Of a stretch of DNA of 64,000 nt, positions 17,739-28,594 are shown piece after piece. This DNA is from Pseudomonas nitroreducens (GTDB lineage Bacteria; Pseudomonadota; Gammaproteobacteria; Pseudomonadales; Pseudomonadaceae), in assembly GCF_024170165.1 (NCBI RefSeq), contig NZ_JALJXP010000017.1, forward strand, positions 62,001 through 126,000, in the 5' to 3' direction. Each line of letters begins with the position of its first letter. Positions within the stretch are counted from its first letter, which is position 1. Below the pieces are notes generated by a model. The model did no database searches. It was not told the origin of the DNA and saw only the letters and a list, made by a program, of their open reading frames with translations. The translations under genes and the position numbers were made by a program.

Positions 17739-18077
17739 TCAGCCCGCGCCGGACTCAACCGCCAATCGAAGTCCCTCCATCACAACATCAACTCTCAAGA
17801 GAACATCATGATTCCAGAAGCGAATTACCCGAATCCCCTGTTCCACTAGCCAGGCATCCCGTTCAACGTCATGGGCGGAGTCCAGATGCTGCCCACCATC
17901 GAGCTCCACGGCCAACCGCAGCTCATGGCAGTAGAAGTCCAGCACATACCGACCAGAGGGCACCTGTCGCCTGAATTTCAGCCCGAGGAATCTGCGATCC
18001 CGCAGACATCCCCACATTCTGGACTCAGCGTCGGTTTGCCGGCGCCGCAACTGACGCGCGAACTCCACCTCATCCAC
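17739..18077 (-). CDS. DUF559 domain protein (Vsr/endonuclease-like fold)
   Basis: A 112-residue protein matching the DUF559 family, which has a restriction-endonuclease-like fold related to very-short-patch repair endonucleases. Visible signatures are RRRQTDAESRMWGCLRDRRFLGLKFRRQVPSGRYVLDFYC, the catalytic-type D/E residues in YVLDFYC and LAVELDGGQH, and a C-terminal GIRVIRFWNHDVL. Activity is not established. It is foreign to the flagellar operons and sits between fleR and fliE on the same strand, directly next to a pair of inverted palindromic repeats. Confidence 0.85.
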   Translation of the reverse strand: MDEVEFARQLRRRQTDAESRMWGCLRDRRFLGLKFRRQVPSGRYVLDFYCHELRLAVELDGGQHLDSAHDVERDAWLVEQGIRVIRFWNHDVLLRVDVVMEGLRLAVESGAG

Positions 18078-18233
18078 CGCTCACTCCTCCTGTCGATCGA
18101 CCAGGAAGAAAGCTCGGCGATTCTCTTGCGGAGCACAGTCAGGCCGCGGCTTAAACATGCCAGCGAAAACACCGGGGCCGACCAAGAAAAGGCCCGCACG
18201 AATGCGGGCCAAGAGGGGTTGTCTGTCAGTGGC

Positions 18234-19649
<1,416 letters not shown>

Positions 19650-19654
19650 GGAAA

Positions 19655-20884
19655 TCACTCCTCGTGGACGACGGGTTGAGTCAGGATCAGCGGCAGGATC
19701 AGGGTGGCGCAGGTGCCGACGCCGGGGCGCGAGCGCAGGCGCAGCTCGCCCTGGTGGGCCTTGGCGACGGCTTTCACCACGGCGAGGCCGAGGCCCGTGC
19801 CGGTGGTCTTGGTGGTGAAGAACGGCTCGCCCAGGCGCGCCAGGGTTTCCGCGCTCATGCCCGGGCCGTTGTCGCTGATGGACAGGCGCAGGCTGTTGTC
19901 ACGCTGGTATAGGTGCACCTTCAGGCGCACCTCGCGGCCGGCGGCCTGGATGGCGTTTTCCACCAGGTTGAGTACGGTGCCGACCAGGGTGTCGCGGTTG
20001 CACAGCAGCTCGCCGACGCGGGCGTCGCACTGCCAGCGCAGGTTCAGGCCGGTCACGTGGGATTCGGCAGCAGCACGCAGGCTGCTGAACAGTTGACCGG
20101 GGGCGATGCGGTCCGGCAGCGGCAGCTCGCCGCGGGCGAACACCAGCATGTCGCGCACCTGGCTTTCCAGCTCGTGCAGGCGTTCCTTGATACGCCCGGC
20201 GAAACGCTGCTGCTGCTCGACCGGCAGCTCGCCTTCGCTCAGGTGGCCGGCATAGAGCATGGCGGCGGACAGCGGAGTGCGAATCTGATGAGCCAGGGAA
20301 GCGACCATGCGGCCCAGGGCGGACAGCCGCTCATGGCGGGCGAGCTGGTCCTGCAGGCGACGGGTTTCCGTCAGGTCATTGAGCAGGATCAGTTGGCCGG
20401 GTTCGCCGTTCAGCGGGCGGATGGCGATGGACACGCGGCGCCCATCGCGCAGGGAAACTTCGTGGCCATCGTCGGCACGCGGGGCGAAGCTGCGGGCGAT
20501 GACTTCACGCCAGAGCATGCCCACCAGCGGTTTGCCCAGCAGCGCGACTGCCACCGGATTGGCGTCGCGCACCACGCCCTGACCGTCGATCATGATGACC
20601 CCGCCAGGCAGCACGTCGAGCAGGCTCTGCAGGCGGTTGGCCTGACGCTCCTTCTCCGCCAGCTCCTGCATGCGCTGCGCACTGACCAGGGCCAGCTCGC
20701 CCTTGAGCTCGGTGACGCGGGCTTCCAGCAGGCTGTAGGACTGGTTGAGCTGGCTGGACATCTGGCTGAACAGCTCGAAAGTCTGTTCCAGATGGGCGCG
20801 GCTCTGCTGCTCCACCGGCACCTGCAGCGATTCTGCGGGCAGCTGGGAAGCGAGTTCAGTCTGGCGGTTGGTGGCGGGCATCAT
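19655..20884 (-). CDS. fleS: Flagellar sensor histidine kinase FleS
   Basis: FleS is the cytoplasmic histidine kinase that phosphorylates FleR. About 409 residues: an N-terminal coiled-coil segment (about 30-90), a PAS domain (about 88-175, VLPGGVIMIDGQGVVRDANP), a dimerisation/phospho-acceptor motif with H199 (MVASLAHQIRTPLSA), and a HATPase domain with N-box NLVENAIQAAG, DNGPGMS and GTGLGLAVVKAV. No transmembrane helix is visible, as in P. aeruginosa FleS. Start ATG 20884 (MMPATN) has GAGG 9 nt upstream; a longer start at 20899 is less likely. Confidence 0.95.
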   Translation of the reverse strand: MMPATNRQTELASQLPAESLQVPVEQQSRAHLEQTFELFSQMSSQLNQSYSLLEARVTELKGELALVSAQRMQELAEKERQANRLQSLLDVLPGGVIMIDGQGVVRDANPVAVALLGKPLVGMLWREVIARSFAPRADDGHEVSLRDGRRVSIAIRPLNGEPGQLILLNDLTETRRLQDQLARHERLSALGRMVASLAHQIRTPLSAAMLYAGHLSEGELPVEQQQRFAGRIKERLHELESQVRDMLVFARGELPLPDRIAPGQLFSSLRAAAESHVTGLNLRWQCDARVGELLCNRDTLVGTVLNLVENAIQAAGREVRLKVHLYQRDNSLRLSISDNGPGMSAETLARLGEPFFTTKTTGTGLGLAVVKAVAKAHQGELRLRSRPGVGTCATLILPLILTQPVVHEE

Positions 20885-20937
20885 GCGGGTTTTCCTCATC
20901 CGTCCGACGGCGTGAATCTGTCGGTCGGATGAGTCTT

Positions 20938-20953
20938 AGCAAACCCCGTGCCT
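20938..20953 (-). promoter_or_regulatory. Sigma-54 promoter of fleSR
   Basis: The minus strand reads AGGCACGGGGTTTGCT. GGCACG, four bases and TTGCT match the consensus; only the first T is A. It lies about 54 bp upstream of fleS. FleQ activates this promoter in P. aeruginosa. Confidence 0.87.
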
Positions 20954-20983
20954 AAAATTTACTCGTTATATTTCAATGACTTG

Positions 20984-21006
20984 AAAAAACGAGCACAGCG
21001 GAGGCG

Positions 21007-21018
<12 letters not shown>
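20984..21018 (-). terminator. Terminator of fleQ overlapping its stop codon
   Basis: Stem GCGGAGG/CCTCCGC (20998-21018) has the fleQ TGA codon in its loop. TGTGCTCG and a run of six T follow on the minus strand. The last fleQ codons form one arm. Confidence 0.8.
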
Positions 21019-22482
<1,464 letters not shown>

Positions 22483-22578
22483 CTTAGCTTGTCATCCCGG
22501 GCTTGAAGGCCGTACTACGGCGGCTGACACGATCTGGCCACAGCACAAATTCCTCATGCTAGCCAGCATTTGGCCACT

Positions 22579-22607
22579 AGTTAAGTCAAAATTGTGGCTA
22601 GAGTCAA
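22579..22607 (-). promoter_or_regulatory. Possible sigma-70 promoter of fleQ
   Basis: On the minus strand TTGACT is followed after 17 bp by TTAACT, upstream of fleQ. fleQ is known to be sigma-70-driven in P. aeruginosa. The -10 match is poor (3 of 6) and the leader would be about 90 nt, so this is tentative. A second TTTGACT overlaps the -10 side. Confidence 0.3.
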
Positions 22608-22751
22608 ATTTATGGCGTGTTTTTTTTGGTGCGGCCCGACGAAGGGTGTTGATCCCTGTCATGGCAATTGAAATGGAGCGTAGTTCGAAGCGGAGGCGGC
22701 GGCCACCGGCACCAGGCCGATCACCGCCGAAAGAGAGCCGATCCGGATGGA

Positions 22752-23048
22752 TCAGCCGAACATCTGGTAAACCTTGGCGCCCTGGTGAGAACGGTTGACG
22801 CGGACGATCTCGGTAGCCACTTCTTCACGCTGCCGGGTGACCGCCTGGACCAGTTCGCGGTAGAGCGCCAGCAAGCCTTCGAGGCTGCGCTTGAGATCGC
22901 TGTCATCGTCCATCGGCTCGACCATGGCGGCGTCGACATGCTCACGACACTGGAGGTCGAGTTGGGCGACGGCTTCCCAGTCTTCCTGGGCCAGCGCCGC
23001 GCCAAGAGCAAGGCGGGTCTGTTCGATCTGCTGGACGGCGAGGGTCAT
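22752..23048 (-). CDS. fliT: FliT-like flagellar chaperone
   Basis: A small helical protein of 98 residues in the position of fliT/fleP, directly downstream of fliS. FliT-type proteins chaperone the filament cap FliD. The sequence (MTLAVQQIEQTRLALGAALAQEDWEAV, then a C-terminal LYRELVQAVTRQREEVATEI) fits the FliT/FlgN-type helical-bundle pattern but is weakly conserved, so identification leans on context. ATG 23048 has AGGAG 9 nt upstream. Its 5' end overlaps the last codons region of fliS loosely (26 bp gap). Confidence 0.78.
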   Translation of the reverse strand: MTLAVQQIEQTRLALGAALAQEDWEAVAQLDLQCREHVDAAMVEPMDDDSDLKRSLEGLLALYRELVQAVTRQREEVATEIVRVNRSHQGAKVYQMFG

Positions 23049-23074
23049 GTTCGGTATCTCCTGGCGAGCTGCGA

Positions 23075-23455
23075 TCACTGCGGAATCGCGTCCCAGCCTT
23101 CCTTGATGGTGCGCAGCAGACCCGACACCTCGTCGAGGACTTCCAGTTCATTGCTGCGGTTGGCGTCGCCCAGGCGACGGCTCATGTAGTCGTACAGGTT
23201 GGCATAGTTTTCCGCCAACTCACCACCCGCCTCGAAGTTCAGGGCTTCGCGCAGGCCGCCGATGATGGCGGTGGCCTTGCCGATCAGCATGCCCTTCTGG
23301 GCGAACTGCTCGCGCTCCATCGAACCGCGGGCCTGGGCGATGCGGCTCAGACCACCTTCCATCAGCATCTGGATCAGGCGATGGGGAGAGGCGTCGTGCA
23401 CCTGCGACTGGTTGTTCACGTTCTGGTACTGACGCAGTGCGGCCGAAGCGTTCAT
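23075..23455 (-). CDS. fliS: Flagellin export chaperone FliS
   Basis: FliS binds the C-terminus of flagellin and prevents its polymerisation in the cytoplasm. The 126-residue four-helix protein has the signature ALRQYQNVNNQSQVHDASPHRLIQMLMEG near the N-terminus and NYANLYDYMSRRLGDANRSN later. AAGGGG precedes ATG 23455. A clear sigma-28 promoter lies 48-74 bp upstream, so fliS-fliT can be transcribed with the late class as well as by read-through from fliD. Confidence 0.96.
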   Translation of the reverse strand: MNASAALRQYQNVNNQSQVHDASPHRLIQMLMEGGLSRIAQARGSMEREQFAQKGMLIGKATAIIGGLREALNFEAGGELAENYANLYDYMSRRLGDANRSNELEVLDEVSGLLRTIKEGWDAIPQ

Positions 23456-23502
23456 CTGATTTCCCCTTGATTCGCTGAACGATCAAATCGTCGATATTCA
23501 AA

Positions 23503-23529
23503 GTATCGGCGCGGGCGGGAAAAGCTTTA
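23503..23529 (-). promoter_or_regulatory. Sigma-28 (FliA) promoter of fliS-fliT
   Basis: The minus strand has TAAAGCTT, 11 bp, then GCCGATAC, an almost exact match to the FliA consensus TAAAGTTT-N11-GCCGATAA. It lies in the 135-bp fliD-fliS gap. Confidence 0.82.
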
Positions 23530-23590
23530 GACAAAAATCTGCACTGGCGTACTGCCGCACAAGCGCACCGCAGAGCGGCGCCGCCCGGGA

Positions 23591-24991
23591 TCAGCTGTCG
23601 GAGCTGCTGGTCTTGTTCAGCGCGTTGAGGGTGGTCAGCACGCTGGACTTGGTGGCGTTGAGCTGGGCCACCAGGGTGTCCATGGCGGTGTACTTGGCCA
23701 TGAGCGTCTCGGTCAGCTTGGTCATGCGGGTATCGAGCTTGGTCGACTGGTCGGCCAGGTCGCTCAGGGTCGCGTTCAGTGCGGAGGTGCGCTGGTCGAG
23801 CAGGCCGTTGGTCTTGGTGTAGAGGTCCATGCTGCTGCTCATGCGATTGAGCAGGCCGCCGTCGCCGGTGAAGAAGCCCTGCACCGAGGCGAAGTTCTTT
23901 TCCAGGGCGGCGTCGAGCTTGGTGTCGTCGACGTCCAGGGTGCCATCAGTCTTGGTGGAAATCCCCAGCTGCGACAACAGCTTGATGCTGCCACCGTCGG
24001 TGGAGGAGCCGACCAGCTGGGTCCGCAGCGTGTTGAGCAGGTTGCGGGTCATCGAGTCACTGGCCAGCGAGGCGGCCGAGGTGGTCGGGTTGCCGTCGGC
24101 GTCGGTGGTGTTGGTGACCTTGGTCAGCGAATTGATGCTGGTGATCAGGGCGTTGTACGCCGAGACGAAGGACTGGACGGAGGTTTTCAGGCCATCGGTG
24201 TTGGTGTCCACGGTGACCGTCGACTTGCCGGCAGCCACCAGGTTGAGCTCCACGCCGCTGATGGCGCTGGAGATCTTGTTCACCGAACTGCTCATTTCCA
24301 GGCCATCGATGGTGTACTTGGCGTTCGCCGCGGGCGCACTGACGTAGCCGCCGGCGGTGGCCGAGGCCTTGGTGCCAGCGCCGTCGATCTTGAGCACATC
24401 GAGGCTCGAGTCGCCGCTGGTGGATACGCTGATATCGCTGCCTGAGCCGGTGACACTGGAACCCAGAACCAGACGCGGGCCATTGGCATCGGTGATGATG
24501 TTGGCTGTGAGGCCCTGATCCTTGAGTTGCGTGTTGATGCTGTCGCGGATGTCGCTGAGGGAAGCGCCGGCCTTGACGTTGACGTTGTAGGTGCTGCTGC
24601 CCTGGGTGATCGTCAGCTTGCCGGCGCCGAAGCTGGCCGACTTGTCGATGTACTGGGTAGCGACCTTGGAGCTGGTGGCCAGACTTTCCACTTCGATGGC
24701 ATAGGTGCCGGCGGCGGCATTGGTGCCCAGGGTGGCGGTCAGCGCATCGGTGTTCGACGACTTCACGGCCAGACCGGCGAAGGAACTGGCGTCGTTGAGC
24801 TTGCCCATGGCGGTCTGGAAGGTATCCAGGGCACTCTGCAGCGAGCCGATACCGGACAGCGTGGTATTGGTCGCGGTCTTCTGCGTGGCGATCTGGTTCG
24901 ATTTCGGCGCCTTCTGCGCATTCACCAAAGCCGTCACGATGGAGTCGATGTCGTATCCCGACCCTACGCCATTGATCGAAGTCCCGGCCAT
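23591..24991 (-). CDS. fliD: Flagellar filament cap protein FliD
   Basis: FliD caps the growing filament and, in P. aeruginosa, binds mucin. The 466-residue protein has the conserved N-terminal GVGSGYDIDSIVTALVNAQKAP segment, a Ser/Thr/Gly-rich variable middle and a C-terminal coiled coil (ALNATLSDLADQSTKLDTRMTKLTETLMAKYTAMDTLVAQLNATKSS). AGGAGG lies 9 nt before ATG 24991. It follows flaG and probably shares the fliC/flaG transcript. A sigma-54-like site at 25058 is too degenerate to call. Confidence 0.96.
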   Translation of the reverse strand: MAGTSINGVGSGYDIDSIVTALVNAQKAPKSNQIATQKTATNTTLSGIGSLQSALDTFQTAMGKLNDASSFAGLAVKSSNTDALTATLGTNAAAGTYAIEVESLATSSKVATQYIDKSASFGAGKLTITQGSSTYNVNVKAGASLSDIRDSINTQLKDQGLTANIITDANGPRLVLGSSVTGSGSDISVSTSGDSSLDVLKIDGAGTKASATAGGYVSAPAANAKYTIDGLEMSSSVNKISSAISGVELNLVAAGKSTVTVDTNTDGLKTSVQSFVSAYNALITSINSLTKVTNTTDADGNPTTSAASLASDSMTRNLLNTLRTQLVGSSTDGGSIKLLSQLGISTKTDGTLDVDDTKLDAALEKNFASVQGFFTGDGGLLNRMSSSMDLYTKTNGLLDQRTSALNATLSDLADQSTKLDTRMTKLTETLMAKYTAMDTLVAQLNATKSSVLTTLNALNKTSSSDS

Positions 24992-25089
24992 TTGCCTACC
25001 CTCCTGTCCAAATTTCTGGCGGTTTTCTGATTGCCGCCTGCGTCTTGTGACGCTTCATTCAAGAATCGCGCCAGAGCCCTGCAGAGCAC

Positions 25090-25431
25090 TCAGGCGCGTT
25101 CACTGAACAGCAGATTACCCGCTTCCTTCAGGCTTTCTGCCAACTTGAGCGCAACTTCCGAAGGAATCTGCCGGATCACTTCACCGGTGTCGGAGGCCAC
25201 GACTTTCACGACGGTTTCGCCGCTGGCGTCGTCCACCGAGAACTCCAGGTTGCGCTGCACCGACTGGGCCTGCTCACGCAGACGGCTGACGGCTTCATTC
25301 AGGCTGCGGCGGTTGTTGGCTGCCGGCGATTCCTTGGCGCTCTGCGGCAAGCTGTTGCCGCTGGCCGGCTTGCTGCCCGCGGCGGCGTTGTCGGCCGGGC
25401 GCAGGGTGTTGATTCCGAGGCTGGTATCCAT
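25090..25431 (-). CDS. flaG: FlaG-family protein
   Basis: FlaG is a small flagellar protein that affects filament length. The protein has 113 residues. A disordered N-terminal half (SLGINTLRPADNAAAGSKPASGNS) precedes the conserved C-terminal FlaG domain (LEFSVDDASGETVVKVVASDTGEVIRQIPSEVALKLAESL). It lies 79 bp downstream of fliC, across a strong hairpin, and upstream of fliD, as in other pseudomonads. Confidence 0.94.
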   Translation of the reverse strand: MDTSLGINTLRPADNAAAGSKPASGNSLPQSAKESPAANNRRSLNEAVSRLREQAQSVQRNLEFSVDDASGETVVKVVASDTGEVIRQIPSEVALKLAESLKEAGNLLFSERA

Positions 25432-25457
25432 CAGGTATTACCCTCCGAATGCAAAGC

Positions 25458-25484
25458 AAGGAAGGGCGCCGGGCGCCCTTCCTT
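25458..25484 (-). terminator. Hairpin after fliC
   Basis: A GC-rich hairpin with 13-bp arms (AAGGAAGGGCGCC and its complement) lies between the fliC stop and flaG. The following T-run is weak, so it probably attenuates rather than fully stops transcription, keeping flagellin in excess over flaG and fliD. Confidence 0.65.
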
Positions 25485-25510
25485 TCCATTTTTCGCCTTT
25501 CGGCTACCCC

Positions 25511-26656
25511 TTACTGGAGCAGCTTCAGGACAGCGGAAGGCAGCTGGTTGGCCTGGGCCAGTACCGCGGTGGCGGCCTGTTGCAGGGTCTGCTGCTTGGT
25601 CATCTCCGCGGTTTCTGCGGCGAAGTCCACGTCCTGGATGGTGCTGCGTGCAGCGGTGGCGTTCTCGGACACGTTCTGCAGGTTCGAGATGGTGCTGTCC
25701 AGACGGTTCTGGATGGCACCCAGCGAGGAACGCTGGCTGTCGATCTGCTTCAGGGCGGCGTCGATCACCTGGGTAGCCGATTGGGCACCTTTGGCGGTCG
25801 CGATGTCCAGCGCCTGGATGGTGGAGTTCGAGGTGACCACAGCGTGCGCGCTGCCGGCGCCGGTGCCCACACCTGCGGTGAAGTCCTTGCCGGAAGTCAG
25901 CGAGATGGTGGTGGTGGTGCCGCCGCTGCCAGCTGCGCCGGCTACTGCCGCTACGCCGCTGATGTTGGTGTTGATCGCCGAGACGATGTCGTTGGCGCTG
26001 GCGCCCTTGGCGTAGCTGACCTGGGTACCGTTGACGGTGACCGAACCGGCGGTGGCTGCAACGCCGCCCGAGCCGCTGAGCACGGTGGACAGGTCCAGGG
26101 TGCCGGAAGCCAGTTGCGAGGAACCTTTCAGCGCGGTGGCGCTCATGTCGCTGAGGGTGAAGCTGACGGTTTCGTTGGCGTTGGCGCCGACCTGGAAGGT
26201 CAGGGTGCCGTTGGTGCCGGCGGTGCCGTCGAGCAGCTTGATACCGGAGGTGCCGCCACCGAAGGTGGTGGTCTTGGAGATACGGGTCAGTTCAGCGGTC
26301 AGCGACTTGAACTCCTGGTTCAGCGAGGTCTGGTCTTCGCTGCTGTTGGAGCCGTTGGCGGACTGCAGGGACAGTTCACGCATACGCTGCAGGATGTTGG
26401 TGGACTCTTGCAGAGCACCTTCGGCGGCCTGGGCGATGGAGTTGGCGTCCTGGGCGTTCTTCACGGCTACGTTCAGGCCGTTGACCTGGCTGGTCAGACG
26501 GTTGGAGATCTGCGAGCCGGCGGCGTCGTCCTTGGCGCTGTTGATACGCAGGCCGGTGGACAGACGGGTCATCGAAGTGTTCAGGTTGTTGGCGGCCTTG
26601 GTCAGGTTCTTTTGAACCGACAGCGAGGCGATGTTGGTGTTGACGGTAAGAGCCAT
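25511..26656 (-). CDS. fliC: Flagellin FliC
   Basis: FliC is the filament subunit. The 381-residue product is close to P. aeruginosa a-type flagellin in length. Conserved D0/D1 ends are visible: N-terminal [20 protein letters not shown] and C-terminal [27 protein letters not shown] short central region rich in Gly, Ser, Thr and Ala (about 170-290) offers many Ser/Thr for O-glycosylation. Modification genes lie next door. A near-consensus sigma-28 promoter lies about 78 bp upstream. Confidence 0.97.
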   Translation of the reverse strand: MALTVNTNIASLSVQKNLTKAANNLNTSMTRLSTGLRINSAKDDAAGSQISNRLTSQVNGLNVAVKNAQDANSIAQAAEGALQESTNILQRMRELSLQSANGSNSSEDQTSLNQEFKSLTAELTRISKTTTFGGGTSGIKLLDGTAGTNGTLTFQVGANANETVSFTLSDMSATALKGSSQLASGTLDLSTVLSGSGGVAATAGSVTVNGTQVSYAKGASANDIVSAINTNISGVAAVAGAAGSGGTTTTISLTSGKDFTAGVGTGAGSAHAVVTSNSTIQALDIATAKGAQSATQVIDAALKQIDSQRSSLGAIQNRLDSTISNLQNVSENATAARSTIQDVDFAAETAEMTKQQTLQQAATAVLAQANQLPSAVLKLLQ

Positions 26657-26733
26657 GACGAATTCCTCGTGTTAGGGCTAAGTGGCCTCCCTGCCCGTTT
26701 GATTCGAAATGGCGTGGAGAACCTTCGTTAGGG

Positions 26734-26760
26734 TTATCGTCCCAAGTCGGATGGGCTTTA
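26734..26760 (-). promoter_or_regulatory. Sigma-28 (FliA) promoter of fliC
   Basis: The minus strand has TAAAGCCC, 11 bp, then GACGATAA. This is close to TAAAGTTT-N11-GCCGATAA. An A8 tract sits directly upstream and may act as an UP element. Confidence 0.85.
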
Positions 26761-26865
26761 ACTTTTTTTTCGAATTTTCTTCAGGCCGCTCTGTAGGCCG
26801 CGGCTGGCCTCGTTCTTGCAAAGCCCACCCGCACGCGCCAAAGCTCCGTCACACGCAGGCCTTAC

Positions 26866-28503
26866 ATGTCCAACCACAAGCTTCAATCCGAGATCCAGCG
26901 CCTCAGCCAGGCGTTGCAGATTGCCGAAGACCGCGAAGATCGCGCCGAGCAGATCCGCCTGTATGAAGCGCTGGCGAAGCTGGTGCCGAACACCGCCATG
27001 GTCCACGCCAAGATCGCCCGCCTGCACCTGGAGCTGCAGGACCCGCAATCGGCGGAGCCGTGGGCCGAGCGCGCGCTGGACATGACCACCGACCCCAAGG
27101 TCGATGAAGAACTGCTCGACACGATGCGTACTCATCGGCTGTTCATAAAGAACCTTGAACGTGCCGAGCGCTGGTACCAGGCCTCGCCGAGCCTGCCGCG
27201 CATGGCCCTGTACTGCGCCGCGCTGAGCCTGCGCAAGCGCTTCGACGAAGCCGAGGCGCTCTATACCCAGGCGCTGGAAAAGCCGCTGGAGACCTGGCAG
27301 CAGAGCATCCTGCTCGGCCTGCTGGGCACCCTGTACTTCGAGTGCGGGCGCTTCCATGACAGCGTCGCCTGCCATCAGCTCACGCTGGAACTGGCCCCCA
27401 ACTACCTGTTCGGCCCCTTCAACCTGGCACTGTCGCTGGAGCAGGTGGCGCGCTACCAGGACGCCTACCGTCTCTATATGCAGACGCTGGAGAAGATGCC
27501 GGAACATTCGGGTACGCATAACAACCTGTCGCTGCTGCAGTTGCGCCTCAAACAGTTCGATGTCGCCTGGCCTCACTACGAGGCACGCTGGAAGACCTCG
27601 CTGAAGGAGCACTACCAGGAGTTCAACACCCCGCGCTGGCGCGGCGAGCCGCTGGAAGGCAAGACTCTGCTGGTCTGGGCCGAACAAGGCATCGGCGACC
27701 ACGTCATGTTCGTCAGCATGCTGCCGGACCTGCTCAAGCTGGGCGGCCAGGTGCATGTCGAGACCTACGACCGTCTCTGCCCACTGCTGCAGCGCAGCAT
27801 GCCGGGCCTGTCGATCATCCAGCGCGAAAGCACCGGCCAGGTCCACAACGGCCAGCGCATGATGCACCGGCAGACCTGGCCACGCAGTGACTACCAGATT
27901 CCCATGGGCAGCCTGGGCGAGTTCCTGCGCCCTACCCTCGCCTCCTTCGCCGGTACCCGCGCCTTCCTCAAGGCCGACGAGCAGCGGACCCAGGCCAAAC
28001 GAGCCGAGTACCAGCGTCTGTTCCCCGGTAAACGCCTGGTGGGCATTTCCTGGCGTGGCGGCACCGATACTGCCAACGACATGCAGAGCCGCCGCATCGA
28101 GATGCAGGAACTGGCGCAACTGGCAAAGCTGGACAACGTACAGCTGATCAACCTGCAGTACGGCAATACCGAGCCGGAGCGCGCCGAAGCCGAGAGCCTC
28201 GGGCTGCATATCCACCATGACGCCGCGGTCAATCCGCTCAAGGACATGGATGCCCAGGCCAGCCAACTGGCCGCGCTGGACGCCGTGCTGAGCATCGACA
28301 ACACCACCGTCCACCTCGCCGGGGCGCTGGGCGTGCCGACCTTCGTGCTGCTCCAGCTCAATCCGAACTGGCGCTGGGCCGTCGACGATGCGACCAGCTA
28401 CTGGTACCCATCCGTACAACTGATCCGCAACCGCGAGCTGGGCCGCTGGGGCGAAGCCCTGGACCAGGCCGTGCAGCGCATGCGCGGGAGTGGCGTGCTA
28501 TGA
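26866..28503 (+). CDS. TPR-glycosyltransferase fusion, probable flagellin glycosyltransferase
   Basis: A 545-residue soluble protein divergent from fliC. Residues about 1-240 form TPR-like helical repeats (ALYTQALEKPLETWQQ, SVACHQLTLELAPNYLFGPFNLALSLEQVARYQDAYRLY), then the WPHYEARW linker motif typical of TPR-glycosyltransferase proteins. The C-terminal half resembles GT9/GT41-type folds: LLVWAEQGIGDHVMFVSMLP and, near the end, LDAVLSIDNTTVHLAGALGVPTFVLL, a sugar-nucleotide-binding signature. Position between fliC and flgL makes transfer of sugar to flagellin Ser/Thr the likely role. The donor sugar is unknown. It is not a simple homologue of FgtA by inspection. Confidence 0.75.
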   Translation: MSNHKLQSEIQRLSQALQIAEDREDRAEQIRLYEALAKLVPNTAMVHAKIARLHLELQDPQSAEPWAERALDMTTDPKVDEELLDTMRTHRLFIKNLERAERWYQASPSLPRMALYCAALSLRKRFDEAEALYTQALEKPLETWQQSILLGLLGTLYFECGRFHDSVACHQLTLELAPNYLFGPFNLALSLEQVARYQDAYRLYMQTLEKMPEHSGTHNNLSLLQLRLKQFDVAWPHYEARWKTSLKEHYQEFNTPRWRGEPLEGKTLLVWAEQGIGDHVMFVSMLPDLLKLGGQVHVETYDRLCPLLQRSMPGLSIIQRESTGQVHNGQRMMHRQTWPRSDYQIPMGSLGEFLRPTLASFAGTRAFLKADEQRTQAKRAEYQRLFPGKRLVGISWRGGTDTANDMQSRRIEMQELAQLAKLDNVQLINLQYGNTEPERAEAESLGLHIHHDAAVNPLKDMDAQASQLAALDAVLSIDNTTVHLAGALGVPTFVLLQLNPNWRWAVDDATSYWYPSVQLIRNRELGRWGEALDQAVQRMRGSGVL

Positions 28504-28594
28504 ACGCCCTCCGCGCCAACACCTTTCAACCGGCCCGCCCGTGCGGCGCCTGCCAACCCTGATCGCCAGCGACTCCGCTTGGAGGAGAACCCCA

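Noticed and set aside
25058..25073. Sigma-54-like TGGCGCGATTCTTGAA upstream of fliD
   Set aside because: The -12 GC is GA and the -24 element has a further mismatch; fliD is better explained by read-through from fliC-flaG.
25031..26731. 566-codon plus-strand open frame opposite fliC and flaG
   Set aside because: Antisense shadow of fliC; composition is Gly/Gln-rich and no start signal is present.
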